A DNA stretch of 64,000 bases, taken from the NCBI RefSeq assembly GCF_030268005.1, contig NZ_BRZC01000004.1, forward strand, positions 1,397,976 through 1,461,975, in the 5' to 3' direction. The first letter of the stretch is position 1; each line of letters begins with the position of its first letter. Below, piece after piece: positions 51,036-60,849 of this stretch. The DNA is from Microbacterium arabinogalactanolyticum. GTDB lineage: Bacteria > Actinomycetota > Actinomycetes > Actinomycetales > Microbacteriaceae. The notes beneath the pieces were generated by a model, which worked only from the letters and a program-made list of their open reading frames with translations, did no database searches and was not told the origin of the DNA. The position numbers were made by a program, and so were the translations under genes.

Positions 51036-54000
51036 TCACAACTGGGACGGCGGCGCGTACGCCAGCTGCATGATCTGCAGCCCGCGCTCGCGGGTGATCA
51101 CCTTGGCGCGGCCGGCGACGGCGGGCGACGCCTTGATGTTCCCGATCAGCGGCCCCTCGTCCGGGCTTCCGGAGAGCATGATGCCGGGCGATGCGAGGTC
51201 GCGCAGCGTCTGCATGACCGGCTCGAAGGTGGCACGCGAAGCGCCGCCCGATCGCCGCACCAGCGTCAGATGCAGACCGACGTCGGTCGCCTGCGCGAGC
51301 AGGGGCTGCAGCACCGCGATCGGGTTGCCCGACTGGGTGTTGACCAGGTCGTAGTCGTCCACCAGCACGTACACCTCGGCGCCGGTCCACCACGAGCGGT
51401 CGCGCAGCTGCTGCGGCGTGACGTCGGGGCCGGGGAGGCGGCTGCGCAGGTACTCGGTGAGCCCCGCGAGCTCCTCGGTAGCCTGCTGCGCGGTCGTGTA
51501 GTACCCGGCGAGATAGTCGTCGGGGATCTCCGACAGCAACGCACGACGGTAGTCGACGACGAAGAACTGCGCGTCCTTCGGGCTCGCGGTGCGCATGACC
51601 TCGCGGGCGAAGGTGCGCAGGAAGCTCGACTTGCCCGACTGGCTGTCGCCGAACAGGTAGAGGTGCGGGTTGCGGCGGGTGTCGAACGCCGTGGGCGCCA
51701 GCTCCGCCTCGTCGACGCCGAGCAGCACCTGGTTCTGCAGCGGCGTGCCTGCCGCGAGCTGCTGCAGCTGCGGAAGCTCGAGCATCTCGGGCAGCAGACG
51801 CAGCTTGGGCCCCTTCGGGCCCTTCCAGGCCGCGTTCACGTGGTTGATCAGGTCCTCCACGCCCTCGCTGAGGGTGTCGGGGTCGCCGGAGCCGTCGATA
51901 CGCGGCAGCGCCGTGAGCATGTGGTGCTTGGACGGCGCGAGACCGCGACCGGGACGACCCAGCGGCACGTTCGCGGCGACCTTGCGGTCGATCTCGGAGT
52001 CGCTGGTGTCGCCGAGGCGCAGCTCGAGCTTGGAGCCGAACGTGTCCCGGATCGCCGTACGGAAGTCCATCCAGCGCGTGGTGGTGACGATCAGGTGCAC
52101 GCCGAAGGTGAGCGCCCTCCCGGCGAGCGACTGGATCTCGAACTCCATCTCGTCGAACTCGGCGCGGATGGTCGGCCAGCCGTCGATGATCAGGAACACG
52201 TCGCCGTAGCCGTCATCCGCCCTGCCCTGCGCGCGCAGGCGCCGGTACGTCTCGATCGAGTCGATCGCGTTGGCGGTGAAGTAGCGCTCACGGGCGTTGA
52301 CGATGCCCACGACCTCCTGGAACATGCGTCGCAGCACGTCGGGCTGGTTGCGACCCGCGACGCCGGCGACGTGCGCCATCTTCGAGAACGGCACGAACGT
52401 GCCGCCGCCGAAGTCCATCACGTAGAACTGCACCTCCTGCGGAGTGTGCGTCAGGGCGATGCCGGTCAGCACGCTGCGGGCGAGCGTGCTCTTGCCGCTG
52501 CGCGCACCGCCGACGATGGCGAGATGGCCACCGGCGCCGACCAGGCTCATGGTCAGGCTGTCGCGGCGCTGCTCGAGCGGGCGGTCGACGATGCCGAGCG
52601 GGATCGTCAGCGGGCCGGCCTGACGCCAGCGCGGCGAGATCAGGCCGAGCTGCGGGTCCTCGACCAGGTCGCCGAACATCTCGTCGAAGGTGGCGGGCAC
52701 GTCCAGCGGCGGCAGCCACACCTGGTGCGCAGGCACGCTGCGGCCCTTCATCAGCGAGACGGCGATGTCGAAGGTCACGCGCTTCTCGGGCGCCTCGGCC
52801 CCGCCCGCTTCGGGAACGGCCTCGGGCTCCTCCACCGTCTCCTGCACGATCACCGGCGCCGCGGTGAAGGCGCGCGCCTCGATCGCGCGGACCGGCTGCT
52901 CGAGCTCCGCGGCCTCGGGCGCCGAACCCGGGCGCCGGCGGCGCGTCTTCGGCGGCGCGGAGACGTAGGCGGCACGGAACTGCGTGAGGGTCTCGGCATC
53001 CGACTTCAGGATGCCGTGACCGCCACCACCGGGCAGGGTGAACGCGTCCGGGACGCCGATGACTGCACGCGAGTCAGCACCGGAGAACGTCTTGAGGCCG
53101 ATCCGGTACGACAGGTGCGAGTCCAGTCCGCGCAGCTTGCCCTCCTCCAGCCGCTGGGTGGACAGCAGCAGGTGCACCTGCAGCGAACGCCCCAGACGTC
53201 CGATCGCGACGAAGAGCTCGGTGAAGTCGGGCTTGGCCGACAGCAGCTCGGAGAACTCGTCGGCGACGATCAGCAGCGCGGGCAGCGGCTTCAGGTCGGT
53301 GCGACCGCCCTTGCGCGCGGTCTCGTAGTCGGTGACGTTGGCGAAGTTGCCTGCGTCGCGCAGCAGCTCCTGACGGCGGGTCATCTCACCCTGGATCGCG
53401 TCCTGCATGCGATCGACGAGCGTGAGGTCGTCGCCGAGGTTGGTGATGACCGCCGAGACGTGCGGCATGTCGGCCATGCCGGCGAACGTCGCACCGCCCT
53501 TGAAGTCGATGAGTACGAAGTTCAGCGCCTCGGAGGAGTGCGTCAGCGCCAGCGAGAGCACCAGCGTGCGCAGCACCTCGGACTTTCCGGATCCGGTGGC
53601 ACCGATGAGCATGCCGTGCGGGCCCATACCCTGCTGGGCGGATTCCTTGATGTCCAGGATCATGGGCTGACCGGTCGCCGTCAGACCGATCGGAACGCGC
53701 AGGCGGTCGCGCGCCGAACGCGGCTTCCAGGCCACCTCGGGGTCGAAGTCGCGCACGTCGGGCAGACCGAGCAGGTCGGTCAGCTCTGCCGAGATGGTGC
53801 GCGCGCCGCCGCCCGCGGCATCCTCGTCCTGCGCGGACTCGCCGAGGCCGGTCAGGCGGCGGGCGACGGCCTCGGCCGACGCGATGCCGAGGAAGTCGGG
53901 CGTGGCCTGCACCGCCCCGTAACCACGGCGGGCGACGGTGAGCTGCGAGCCGTTCTCACCCTCGATGATCAGGCGGATGGTGAGCTGATCGGTGAGCTCG

Positions 54001-55031
54001 GCCCAGTCGCGTGCGATGTCGATGACGGTCACGCCGTCGACGCCGCCCTCCTCGGCGAGCGGATGCCCGGCCGGCAGCTCCACGCCATCGGTCACGATCA
54101 CGAGGTGCGGAAGCGCGGTGCCCCCGCGTCCGCTTGCGACACCGCGGGACCGGATGTCCACGACCAGGGGCTCGATCTCGTGCCAGGACGAGCCGATCCG
54201 GCGAGCGCCGCCCACGGCATCCGTCATGCTGTCGGACTGGGCGTGCGGGAGCCACTTCGCCCACTCCCAGTACGGCAGGTCGGTGCCGGCCGCGATGACC
54301 GCGATCTGCAGGTCCTCCGGGGCGGCGAAGGTCGCCAGGTGCGCGACGATGGCGCGGGCCAGACCGCGTCCGCGCACCGTGTCGCCGACGATCTCGAGCC
54401 GGCCGCAGGTGCCGAGGTCGAGCCCGAAGGGCAGGTCGGGGACCTGGTCGTGCGTGAGCACGAAGCGATGCGCGGCGGAGGCGCTCACCGGGTCGAGCTG
54501 CGCGAGCGCGGGGATCGGGGCCTCGTCGAGGGTCATGGCCAGCGGCTGCGTGGCCGTGCCGATGCGGGCGACGAGGAACTCCGGGCTGCCCGTGGTGTGC
54601 TCCCAGACCCGGGAGCCCTCCTCCACGATGAACGGCAGCGTGTCAGGGGCCGGCAGCATCCACTCCTCATAGCGCCGCTGACGGGTGGCGACCTCGCGCA
54701 CCGCATCCCGGGTCTCGGCGAGGTAGGCGAGGTACTCGCGACGGGTGTTCTCGACGTTGGTGGAGTGCTGCGACTTCTGCCGCCACATCTGGCCGCCGAC
54801 CATGGACAGCGCCATGAACAGGAACATCCCGCCCATGATGTACGTGCGCGTGGCGTCGCCGCCCTGAGTGAGCGAGAGGACCGCGACGGACCCGAGACTG
54901 CCCACCATCGGCAGGGCCATCATCAGGGTGTTCGAGGCGCCTTCCGGTTTGGGCAGCTCGGGAGCCTGCTGCAGAGTGAGTTGGCCGCCGGCCGGCGGTT
55001 TCGGCGCACGGCGGATGCTGGTGGTGCTCAC
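51036..55031 (-). CDS. eccC: Type VII secretion ATPase EccC, three ATPase domains
   Basis: 1331 residues from GTG 55031 with GAGGAGGG upstream. Two N-terminal membrane helices (LMMALPMVGSLGSVAVL and IMGGMFLFMALSMVGG) precede three FtsK/SpoIIIE-like ATPases: Walker A GATGSGKS at ~477, GGARSGKS at ~845 and GDSQSGKS at ~1133. A Walker B is clear in domain 1 (LLIVADEFSELL); in domains 2 and 3 the acidic residue is within IIDGW and VLVDDYD. The motor would drive export of WXG100 proteins. It is a single chain, unlike the split EccCa/EccCb of some ESX loci. Confidence 0.95.
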   Translation of the reverse strand: MSTTSIRRAPKPPAGGQLTLQQAPELPKPEGASNTLMMALPMVGSLGSVAVLSLTQGGDATRTYIMGGMFLFMALSMVGGQMWRQKSQHSTNVENTRREYLAYLAETRDAVREVATRQRRYEEWMLPAPDTLPFIVEEGSRVWEHTTGSPEFLVARIGTATQPLAMTLDEAPIPALAQLDPVSASAAHRFVLTHDQVPDLPFGLDLGTCGRLEIVGDTVRGRGLARAIVAHLATFAAPEDLQIAVIAAGTDLPYWEWAKWLPHAQSDSMTDAVGGARRIGSSWHEIEPLVVDIRSRGVASGRGGTALPHLVIVTDGVELPAGHPLAEEGGVDGVTVIDIARDWAELTDQLTIRLIIEGENGSQLTVARRGYGAVQATPDFLGIASAEAVARRLTGLGESAQDEDAAGGGARTISAELTDLLGLPDVRDFDPEVAWKPRSARDRLRVPIGLTATGQPMILDIKESAQQGMGPHGMLIGATGSGKSEVLRTLVLSLALTHSSEALNFVLIDFKGGATFAGMADMPHVSAVITNLGDDLTLVDRMQDAIQGEMTRRQELLRDAGNFANVTDYETARKGGRTDLKPLPALLIVADEFSELLSAKPDFTELFVAIGRLGRSLQVHLLLSTQRLEEGKLRGLDSHLSYRIGLKTFSGADSRAVIGVPDAFTLPGGGGHGILKSDAETLTQFRAAYVSAPPKTRRRRPGSAPEAAELEQPVRAIEARAFTAAPVIVQETVEEPEAVPEAGGAEAPEKRVTFDIAVSLMKGRSVPAHQVWLPPLDVPATFDEMFGDLVEDPQLGLISPRWRQAGPLTIPLGIVDRPLEQRRDSLTMSLVGAGGHLAIVGGARSGKSTLARSVLTGIALTHTPQEVQFYVMDFGGGTFVPFSKMAHVAGVAGRNQPDVLRRMFQEVVGIVNARERYFTANAIDSIETYRRLRAQGRADDGYGDVFLIIDGWPTIRAEFDEMEFEIQSLAGRALTFGVHLIVTTTRWMDFRTAIRDTFGSKLELRLGDTSDSEIDRKVAANVPLGRPGRGLAPSKHHMLTALPRIDGSGDPDTLSEGVEDLINHVNAAWKGPKGPKLRLLPEMLELPQLQQLAAGTPLQNQVLLGVDEAELAPTAFDTRRNPHLYLFGDSQSGKSSFLRTFAREVMRTASPKDAQFFVVDYRRALLSEIPDDYLAGYYTTAQQATEELAGLTEYLRSRLPGPDVTPQQLRDRSWWTGAEVYVLVDDYDLVNTQSGNPIAVLQPLLAQATDVGLHLTLVRRSGGASRATFEPVMQTLRDLASPGIMLSGSPDEGPLIGNIKASPAVAGRAKVITRERGLQIMQLAYAPPSQL

Positions 55032-55117
55032 GACTGGCCCTCCTCAAGTCGCCTACTATCATGTCAGGGATGCCGACATGAACCGGTGTCGCACGGAGGA
55101 ACGTCGAGGGGCGGGGG

Positions 55118-56455
55118 ATGTCAGCGAAGACGATTCGCCTCACCGTCGCCGACGCGCACAGCCGTCACGACCTGGTGGTCCCGGCCGATTCCACGGTCGC
55201 CGAGCTGCTGACGGTCGGCGGCGTCGATCTGCAGCGCTACGTCGGAACCACCACCTCGGGTGCCGCCATCGAACTCGACAGCGAGGTGTCCGCCACCCCC
55301 GGCGACGGCGGCGTGATCTGGCTGTTCGACCGCACTGCTGCAGCCGAGACCGGCAGGGCGGCGCGATCCGCGAAGGAGGCCTCACCGGCCGTTCGCTCGC
55401 GCCAGCACTGGACGCTGCTGGCGCTGCTGCTCGCCATCGCCCTGGCGATGGTGGCCTGCACCGTCATCTCCCCCGGCCCCGTGACCATCTCGGTGTCCGC
55501 AGCCGTGCTTCTGGCGGGCGCACTGGTCATGCTCGGGCAGCCCGTGCACGGCCGGAACACGTATGTCGCCTACTTCGCCCCCACGCTGGCCGCGGCCGCC
55601 GGCGCACTCGCGCTCGCGTCGTTCACCGATGCCGGCGCGATGATGGCGGCGGGTGCCGTCGCGGGCGCGACCGTCGCATGCGCCCGGCACGCTCTCACCC
55701 GCGCCCACGGCCGGATGTCGGCAGGCAGCACCGCCGTCATCGCGGTGATCTGGTCGGTGCTCGCCGTGGTCAACGCGGCCGCCTTCATCGCAGGCATCCC
55801 CGCGGCCGTGATCGCCGCAGTGCAGGTCGCCGCGGCGGCGCCGCTCTTCCACTACATGCGCGGGTCCGCACTCGAGGTGGCCGCGGACGACCTGATCGAC
55901 ACGCCCTTCGTGATCCGCGATGCCCAGGGGATCCGCGCGCGTCCGCCGGCCGAGCCCTCGCCTGTGCACGCCGCAGGAGCCGCCGGGCAGTACCGGCTGG
56001 CACGGTGGCGCTCCGAGGCGGGCATCGTGATGGCCTGCGCGCTCGCGCTGCTGTCGAGCCTGTACGCGGTGCCTGCATTCGCGAACGGATCGATCGAGGG
56101 CTGGTGCGTGCTGGGCGGCACGCTGGGCATCGGCTGCTACTTCCTCCTCACCTCGCGCAAGCTGCGCGACGGCCTGTCGCGCGGCGCCGCCCTCGCCACG
56201 GGCACCGTGCTGGCCGTGCTCGCGACGGCGACCCTGATCACAACGCTGCAGTTCAGCGCACTGCTCGTCGCGGGCATACTCGTCCTGGCGGGGACGATCG
56301 TCGGATGCCTGACCGTCCCGCTCTCGTCGGATTGGCGCTCCCTGGGCTGGTCGCGCACCGGCGACATCCTGGAGGGCCTGACGCTCGCCCTCGGCCCCGC
56401 CGCGCTGCTGTACGGCTCCGGCATCGCCGGACAGATCCTGGAGGTCTTCTCATGA
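55118..56455 (+). CDS. eccD: Type VII secretion membrane channel EccD
   Basis: 445 residues from ATG 55118. A ubiquitin-like YukD domain (residues 1-80, TIRLTVADAHSRHDLVVPAD) is followed by about 11 membrane helices, the standard EccD layout. It forms the inner-membrane core with EccC. It is divergent from eccC with an 86-base shared promoter gap that contains TACTAT (a possible -10 box near 55053). The stop overlaps the next start (ATGA). Confidence 0.92.
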   Translation: MSAKTIRLTVADAHSRHDLVVPADSTVAELLTVGGVDLQRYVGTTTSGAAIELDSEVSATPGDGGVIWLFDRTAAAETGRAARSAKEASPAVRSRQHWTLLALLLAIALAMVACTVISPGPVTISVSAAVLLAGALVMLGQPVHGRNTYVAYFAPTLAAAAGALALASFTDAGAMMAAGAVAGATVACARHALTRAHGRMSAGSTAVIAVIWSVLAVVNAAAFIAGIPAAVIAAVQVAAAAPLFHYMRGSALEVAADDLIDTPFVIRDAQGIRARPPAEPSPVHAAGAAGQYRLARWRSEAGIVMACALALLSSLYAVPAFANGSIEGWCVLGGTLGIGCYFLLTSRKLRDGLSRGAALATGTVLAVLATATLITTLQFSALLVAGILVLAGTIVGCLTVPLSSDWRSLGWSRTGDILEGLTLALGPAALLYGSGIAGQILEVFS

Positions 56456-57975
56456 CCCTCGCCCCTCCGATGGCACCCCCGTCGCGCGGGGGCGCGGTTC
56501 CGCCCGGTCGCGGCACGGCTCTGCGAGTGCAGGCGACGGCCGGTCAGCGCGCCGGCGCGTACCTGATCGACTTCGCGATCGTGGCGATCGTCGCGGTGCT
56601 CGTCTGGCTCGTGAGCGGGTCGCTGGTGCTTCCCGCCGTCGTCGTGATCGAGCTCTGGGCGATCGGATGGATCTGGGAGGGCCACACCGGGGGCACCCCC
56701 GGGAACCTGATCTGCGGCATCCGCACGGTCCGTCGCGACTCCGAGGTGACCCTCGGCGCGAGCAGACTGTTCCCCCGCAGTCTCGTGATGGGCGTCGCGC
56801 ACATCATCCCGATCCTGCTGCCCGTGGGGCTCGCCGCCTCGGGTGCGCTCGACGGTATGGCCGGCGCACGGATGATCGACGTGCGCAAGGCGCGCCTGGC
56901 ACCGGCAGGCGCGGGCCGCACGCCTGATCTCGAAGCACGCGTGATCGGAGCCGGCGTTCCGGGAGTCATCGGCTCGGAACGCGCCCTCATCACGAACACA
57001 CCGCTCGCACGCACGCCCGCCTCGCAGGCGCCGGGTGCGGCGACGACGGGCGTCGCAGCGGCAGCATCCGCTCCCGTCGCACCGGCGCAGCCGCACGTGC
57101 CCGATGCGGGGACCGTCCCGGTGTTCGAGCTGTCGGACGGCACGGTGATCCGCGCGACCGGCCTGGGCTTCATCGGACGCGCACCCCGCGCACCCGAGTC
57201 GATCCCGGATGCGATCCTCGTGCGCGTCCCGGACGGGGCCCGTTCGCTCTCGCGCACGCATGCCGCCTTCGGCATCGAGGACGGCGACCTGTGGGTGCAG
57301 GACCTCGGCTCCGCGAACGGCGCATCGGTGCGCCACCTCGGCGGCGGCGTGACCGACCTGGCATCGCAGACGCCGTACTTCCTGGTGCCCGGTGATGTCC
57401 TCGTGCTCGGAGGTGACGCCGAGCTGGCCTTCCGCCGCGTCGTGGACCGTTCCGCACCGTCGGCGCCCCGACCGCAGCCGACGTCCGCGCCGATGCCGAC
57501 GCCTGCTCCGGCGATTCCCGCACCCGCTCTGGCAGCGCCGCCCGCCGAAGCGCCCTCGCTCGAAGAGGCGTCGGCGGAGACGGTGATGGCAGCCCCCGCC
57601 CCGCAGGTGGCCGAGCCGCCCGCTCCCGCTGCACCGGCAGCAGCAGTCGTCGCCCTGCAGTTCCAGGACGGCACCACGGTGCCCATCCGCGGCATCGGCT
57701 ATATCGGCCGCGCCCCCAGTCTCCCCGCCGGCGAGCGTCCGGACGCAGCGCTCGTCGCGGTGCCGGACGGCGACCGCTCGGTGTCGCGCACGCACGGCCG
57801 GTTCGGCATCGTGAACGGACAGACCTGGTTCGAGGATCTGGGCTCGGGCAACGGCTCCACTCTCCGCACGGGCGACGGTCGCTCGGGCCCGATGACCCCG
57901 CACCAGCGCTTCGGCCTCGTGCCGGGCATGGTCCTGCAGCTGGGCGACTGCGTCATCCGCATCGTCGAGGGCTGA
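56452..57975 (+). CDS. RDD membrane domain protein with two FHA domains
   Basis: 507 residues from ATG 56452 (ATGA overlap with eccD). An RDD-type membrane domain fills ~20-145 (QRAGAYLIDFAIVAIVAVLVW). Two FHA modules follow: ~225-315 (LGFIGRAP, RSLSRTHAAF) and ~425-507 (IGYIGRAP, RSVSRTHGRFG). Both keep the phosphothreonine-binding GR, S-R-T-H and N motifs. A Pro/Ala-rich linker joins them. It likely docks phosphorylated partners on the secretion apparatus, as FHA domains do on EssC in Firmicutes; the kinase is not in the window. Confidence 0.88.
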   Translation: MTLAPPMAPPSRGGAVPPGRGTALRVQATAGQRAGAYLIDFAIVAIVAVLVWLVSGSLVLPAVVVIELWAIGWIWEGHTGGTPGNLICGIRTVRRDSEVTLGASRLFPRSLVMGVAHIIPILLPVGLAASGALDGMAGARMIDVRKARLAPAGAGRTPDLEARVIGAGVPGVIGSERALITNTPLARTPASQAPGAATTGVAAAASAPVAPAQPHVPDAGTVPVFELSDGTVIRATGLGFIGRAPRAPESIPDAILVRVPDGARSLSRTHAAFGIEDGDLWVQDLGSANGASVRHLGGGVTDLASQTPYFLVPGDVLVLGGDAELAFRRVVDRSAPSAPRPQPTSAPMPTPAPAIPAPALAAPPAEAPSLEEASAETVMAAPAPQVAEPPAPAAPAAAVVALQFQDGTTVPIRGIGYIGRAPSLPAGERPDAALVAVPDGDRSVSRTHGRFGIVNGQTWFEDLGSGNGSTLRTGDGRSGPMTPHQRFGLVPGMVLQLGDCVIRIVEG

Positions 57976-58141
57976 ACTCGAGCCGAGGGACTCGCAGTTC
58001 CACCCGCGTCCACGCTCGCGCGATGTCGCCGGCGACGCGCCGACCGGATCCTCGTCACGTCACGGAGGCACGGTCCCGATGCGGACGCCCGAACGCGCGT
58101 CCAGCGCGTGCGTCAGGGCTGAGTCGTCCGCTCTGCGCAGA

Positions 58142-58182
58142 AGAAAGCCGCCCACCCGCGTGATGCGAGTGGGCGGCTTTCT
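58142..58182. terminator. Bidirectional terminator
   Basis: AGAAAGCCGCCCAC (58142-58155) pairs with GTGGGCGGCTTTCT (58169-58182), 14 bp with A/T feet. It lies between convergent genes. Bases 57976-58141 show no gene. Confidence 0.85.
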
Positions 58183-58196
58183 CGTCTACGTGAGAC

Positions 58197-59492
58197 TCAC
58201 CAGCCGAGCTCTTCCCGCCCATCGGACGTCGAGCTGCCGGCGGAGCCCGCGGCACCGAGATCCGGCTCGACGCCGTCCTCCTCGGGATCGACCGAGAACG
58301 CGAACAGGTCCTGGCCACGACGACGCTTGCGCTTGTCGCCCTTGCCGCCGCCCGCAGCACCGCCACCGGCCATCATGCCGCCACGGCCACCGGCGCCGCC
58401 GGACTGCGCGACCACACCGCTGGCTCCGGCACCACCAGGGCCACCCGCAGCGCCGGCTGCGGCGCTCATGCTGTTCAGGCCACCCATCGCACCGAGACCA
58501 CCGGCACGAAGGCCTCCGGCCAGAGCCGCACCGCCGACACCTGCACCGCCGACCAGACCGCCGACACCACCGGGGGTCGGTCCGCCCACGCCGCCCGTCA
58601 GGGGGCCGCCGGGGCTGACGACTCGCGGGCCGCCGGGACCGCCGGGGCCACCGGGAACCGTGCCGTCACCGCCGCCGTCGATGTTGGGCGGGTCGTTGGG
58701 GTCGTATGGCGGGTCGTACGGGGGACGATGCGGGGGATCCACGACGTAGTGCGGCGGACGCGGGTCCACCACGTACTGCGGCGGACGCGGGTTGTCCGTG
58801 CCACCGGTTCCACCGGGGCCGATGTACTGACCGCCGCCTGAGCCGCTTCCCGAGCCCGTGCCGTCAGTGCCACCGCTCACACCGCCGTAGTTCGAGGAGC
58901 CGTCTCCGGTGCCGTCACCGCTCGCCGGGTCCTCCGGCGGAGGCTTGGGCGGGTCGTAGTCGGATTCCGGCATGCCGTCGATGATCTCCTGGAGCCGCTT
59001 GTCCAGCGCGGCCGCCATCTTGCGGGCTGCCTCCTCCTGTTCAGCCTCTGCCTGATCCGCGTAGTACTGCTTCGCCTCGGCCGGCGTCATCGTGACCCCT
59101 GGAGAGACCTGAACAGGGCTCTCCGTCTGAGTCGCCATGTCCAGAGTGCTCTGCTGCTCGGCGGTCAGACCGGTCGAAGGAAGTCCCTTCACCGCGGATG
59201 CCGTGTCCTGAAGCGCCTGATGCGCCTGCGCGATCGACTTGTTGAGCGCGGCCTGGTAGTCGGTGAACTTCTCCAGCTTGTCGCGGATGCCGAGAAGCCC
59301 GGACTTGATCGTGTCCCCCAGCTTCCCTTCGAAGCCGTCAGTCTGAGCGGCCTTGCGCATGTTGACCGACGCGGAGTCGACCGAGCCGCCCATCACCGTC
59401 CGCTGAGTGTCCTGGACGGCGCGGAAAGCCGCGGCCACGATGCTTTCCCGATTGCTCTCCAGCCGGCCGAGCCGTTCGACGTTCTCTCCCAT
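58197..59492 (-). CDS. PPE/effector-like ESX protein with Gly/Pro-rich tail
   Basis: 431 residues. The N-terminal ~170 residues are helical with no Cys, like the WXG/PPE helical bundle (MGGSVDSASVNMRKAAQTDGF, DKLEKFTDYQAALNKSIAQAH). A long Gly/Pro-rich region (~180-375) with direct repeats (RPPQYVVDP, RPPHYVVDP) follows. The end (KGDKRKRRRGQDLFAF) is a basic then acidic motif also seen at the end of other actinobacterial ESX-linked proteins. Probably exported, or acts as a large substrate. 16 bases separate it from its upstream partner. Confidence 0.7.
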   Translation of the reverse strand: MGENVERLGRLESNRESIVAAAFRAVQDTQRTVMGGSVDSASVNMRKAAQTDGFEGKLGDTIKSGLLGIRDKLEKFTDYQAALNKSIAQAHQALQDTASAVKGLPSTGLTAEQQSTLDMATQTESPVQVSPGVTMTPAEAKQYYADQAEAEQEEAARKMAAALDKRLQEIIDGMPESDYDPPKPPPEDPASGDGTGDGSSNYGGVSGGTDGTGSGSGSGGGQYIGPGGTGGTDNPRPPQYVVDPRPPHYVVDPPHRPPYDPPYDPNDPPNIDGGGDGTVPGGPGGPGGPRVVSPGGPLTGGVGGPTPGGVGGLVGGAGVGGAALAGGLRAGGLGAMGGLNSMSAAAGAAGGPGGAGASGVVAQSGGAGGRGGMMAGGGAAGGGKGDKRKRRRGQDLFAFSVDPEEDGVEPDLGAAGSAGSSTSDGREELGW

Positions 59493-59508
59493 GTCTCATC
59501 TCCCCCAG

Positions 59509-59871
59509 TCAGATCGGCATCGGCTTGTAGTGGCCGATCGTGCCGACCACGCTCACCAGTTGCGCCGAGAAGGCATCCTTCGACTGCTCATCGAGGAGCT
59601 TGGTCTCCTTGATGGCCTTGTCGAGGTTGACCGCCGCCTCATCCACTTCCTTGCGGATGTCCTTCAGCCACTTCACACTGGCGTTGTACTTGCTCGTCAG
59701 CACCTCCGCGAGCGCGACGGACTTGCCATCGGCCGTCCATATCAGGCTCGTCTGCCCTTCGCGAAGGCTCTCAGATGCCTTCTCGCAGCTGTCCAGCAGT
59801 TCTTTGCATTCGGCGATCAGCTTCAACTGGCTGTTCGCCATGGACTCGTCGAGCTGCATGATCATGTTCAT
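59509..59871 (-). CDS. Small helical ESX-like partner protein
   Basis: 120 residues from ATG 59871 with GGAGGGGAA upstream. It is a helical hairpin (SMANSQLKLIAECKELLDS and VLTSKYNASVKWLKDIRKEVDEAAVNLDKA) of WXG100-like size. There is no exact W-x-G; the closest feature is IWTADGKS in the centre. It precedes the effector-like gene, as small partner proteins do in T7SS substrate operons. It may be a chaperone or partner. Confidence 0.65.
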   Translation of the reverse strand: MNMIMQLDESMANSQLKLIAECKELLDSCEKASESLREGQTSLIWTADGKSVALAEVLTSKYNASVKWLKDIRKEVDEAAVNLDKAIKETKLLDEQSKDAFSAQLVSVVGTIGHYKPMPI

Positions 59872-59984
59872 CGCGATTCCCCTCCGGTCAAGCTCCACAA
59901 GATCGTAACGCGCGGGCCGTCAGGTATCCATGGGGAGCACTGCCCACTCAGATGGATGACACGCCGACGGTCACGATGATCGCG

Positions 59985-60797
59985 TCATCCGTACACGCAC
60001 TGAGTTCCGGCATCGATCAGGACCGACTCGAAGGCATCCGCCTCGTCCCCGGCCGTCTCCTCGGTGATGACCTCGCCTGCCGCGACGTGGCTCAGAAGCG
60101 CGTCGGAGAGATCCGAATCGTACAGGTGCTGTCCGATGCAGGCGGAGGCCTCGGGCGTCGTGAACTCCTCGAATCCTGGTTCGCCCTGCAAGCCGATGAC
60201 CAGGCCCTTGCCGATCGCGTCGGCTGACGGGCGGCCGTCGCTGTCGCCGGTCGCGGGCGGCTCGGAGGGCTCGCCGGCCGGGGTCGAGGACGGTGCCGTC
60301 GGCAGATCCGGAACGGGGATGTTCGCGATGGCGGTCGCAATGGTGATCGTCAGCACGATCACGCCGACGATCCCTCCGACGATCGACAACGCGATGCCGA
60401 CGATCGAGGGCCACTTCACCGTGCCGCGCTTGAACACCGCGATCAGCGACACGACGAACGCCGCCAGCAGCACGAACGCTGCGATGCCGAAGGTCACGAC
60501 GTTCGGGATGCACGCAAGGACCGTGCCCAGCACGGCCAGTCCGAGGCCGATGAAGCCAAGAGTCGACGACTGCTTCGGAGCAGCAGGCTCTGCGGCAGCG
60601 TACCCATGTGCAGCCGGAGCCGCATAGGCGCCGGAAGCCGCCACAGGAGCCGTCGCGTCCGGGCCCGGTGCAGACGGCGCGGAGTCACCGGCGGAAACGT
60701 CGTCGCCTGCGGGTGCGTAGTTGTCCGTCCACTGCGAACCGTCCCACCAGCGCTGCCGCCCGGAACCGTCGTCATACCAACCCGCCGGAGTGCTCAT
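59985..60797 (-). CDS. DUF2510 membrane protein (copy A)
   Basis: 270 residues from ATG 60797 behind GAGGAGG. DUF2510 (PAGWYDDGSGRQRWWDGSQW) lies at residues 3-22. A Pro/Ala linker, three membrane helices (LGFIGLGLAVLGTVLACI, FVLLAAFVVSLIAVF, IVGIALSIVGGIVGVIV) and a ~120-residue outer domain with paired Cys (ASACIGQHLYDSDLSDALL, TQCVYG) follow. The outer domain resembles a small DUF4190-like receptor. Its paralogue lies just upstream. Function unknown; it belongs to the T7SS-linked operon. Confidence 0.75.
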   Translation of the reverse strand: MSTPAGWYDDGSGRQRWWDGSQWTDNYAPAGDDVSAGDSAPSAPGPDATAPVAASGAYAAPAAHGYAAAEPAAPKQSSTLGFIGLGLAVLGTVLACIPNVVTFGIAAFVLLAAFVVSLIAVFKRGTVKWPSIVGIALSIVGGIVGVIVLTITIATAIANIPVPDLPTAPSSTPAGEPSEPPATGDSDGRPSADAIGKGLVIGLQGEPGFEEFTTPEASACIGQHLYDSDLSDALLSHVAAGEVITEETAGDEADAFESVLIDAGTQCVYG

Positions 60798-60849
60798 CCA
60801 CATCCTCCTCGTCGAAACCATCCGCACGCCTCAGACGCACAGCCCCCAT

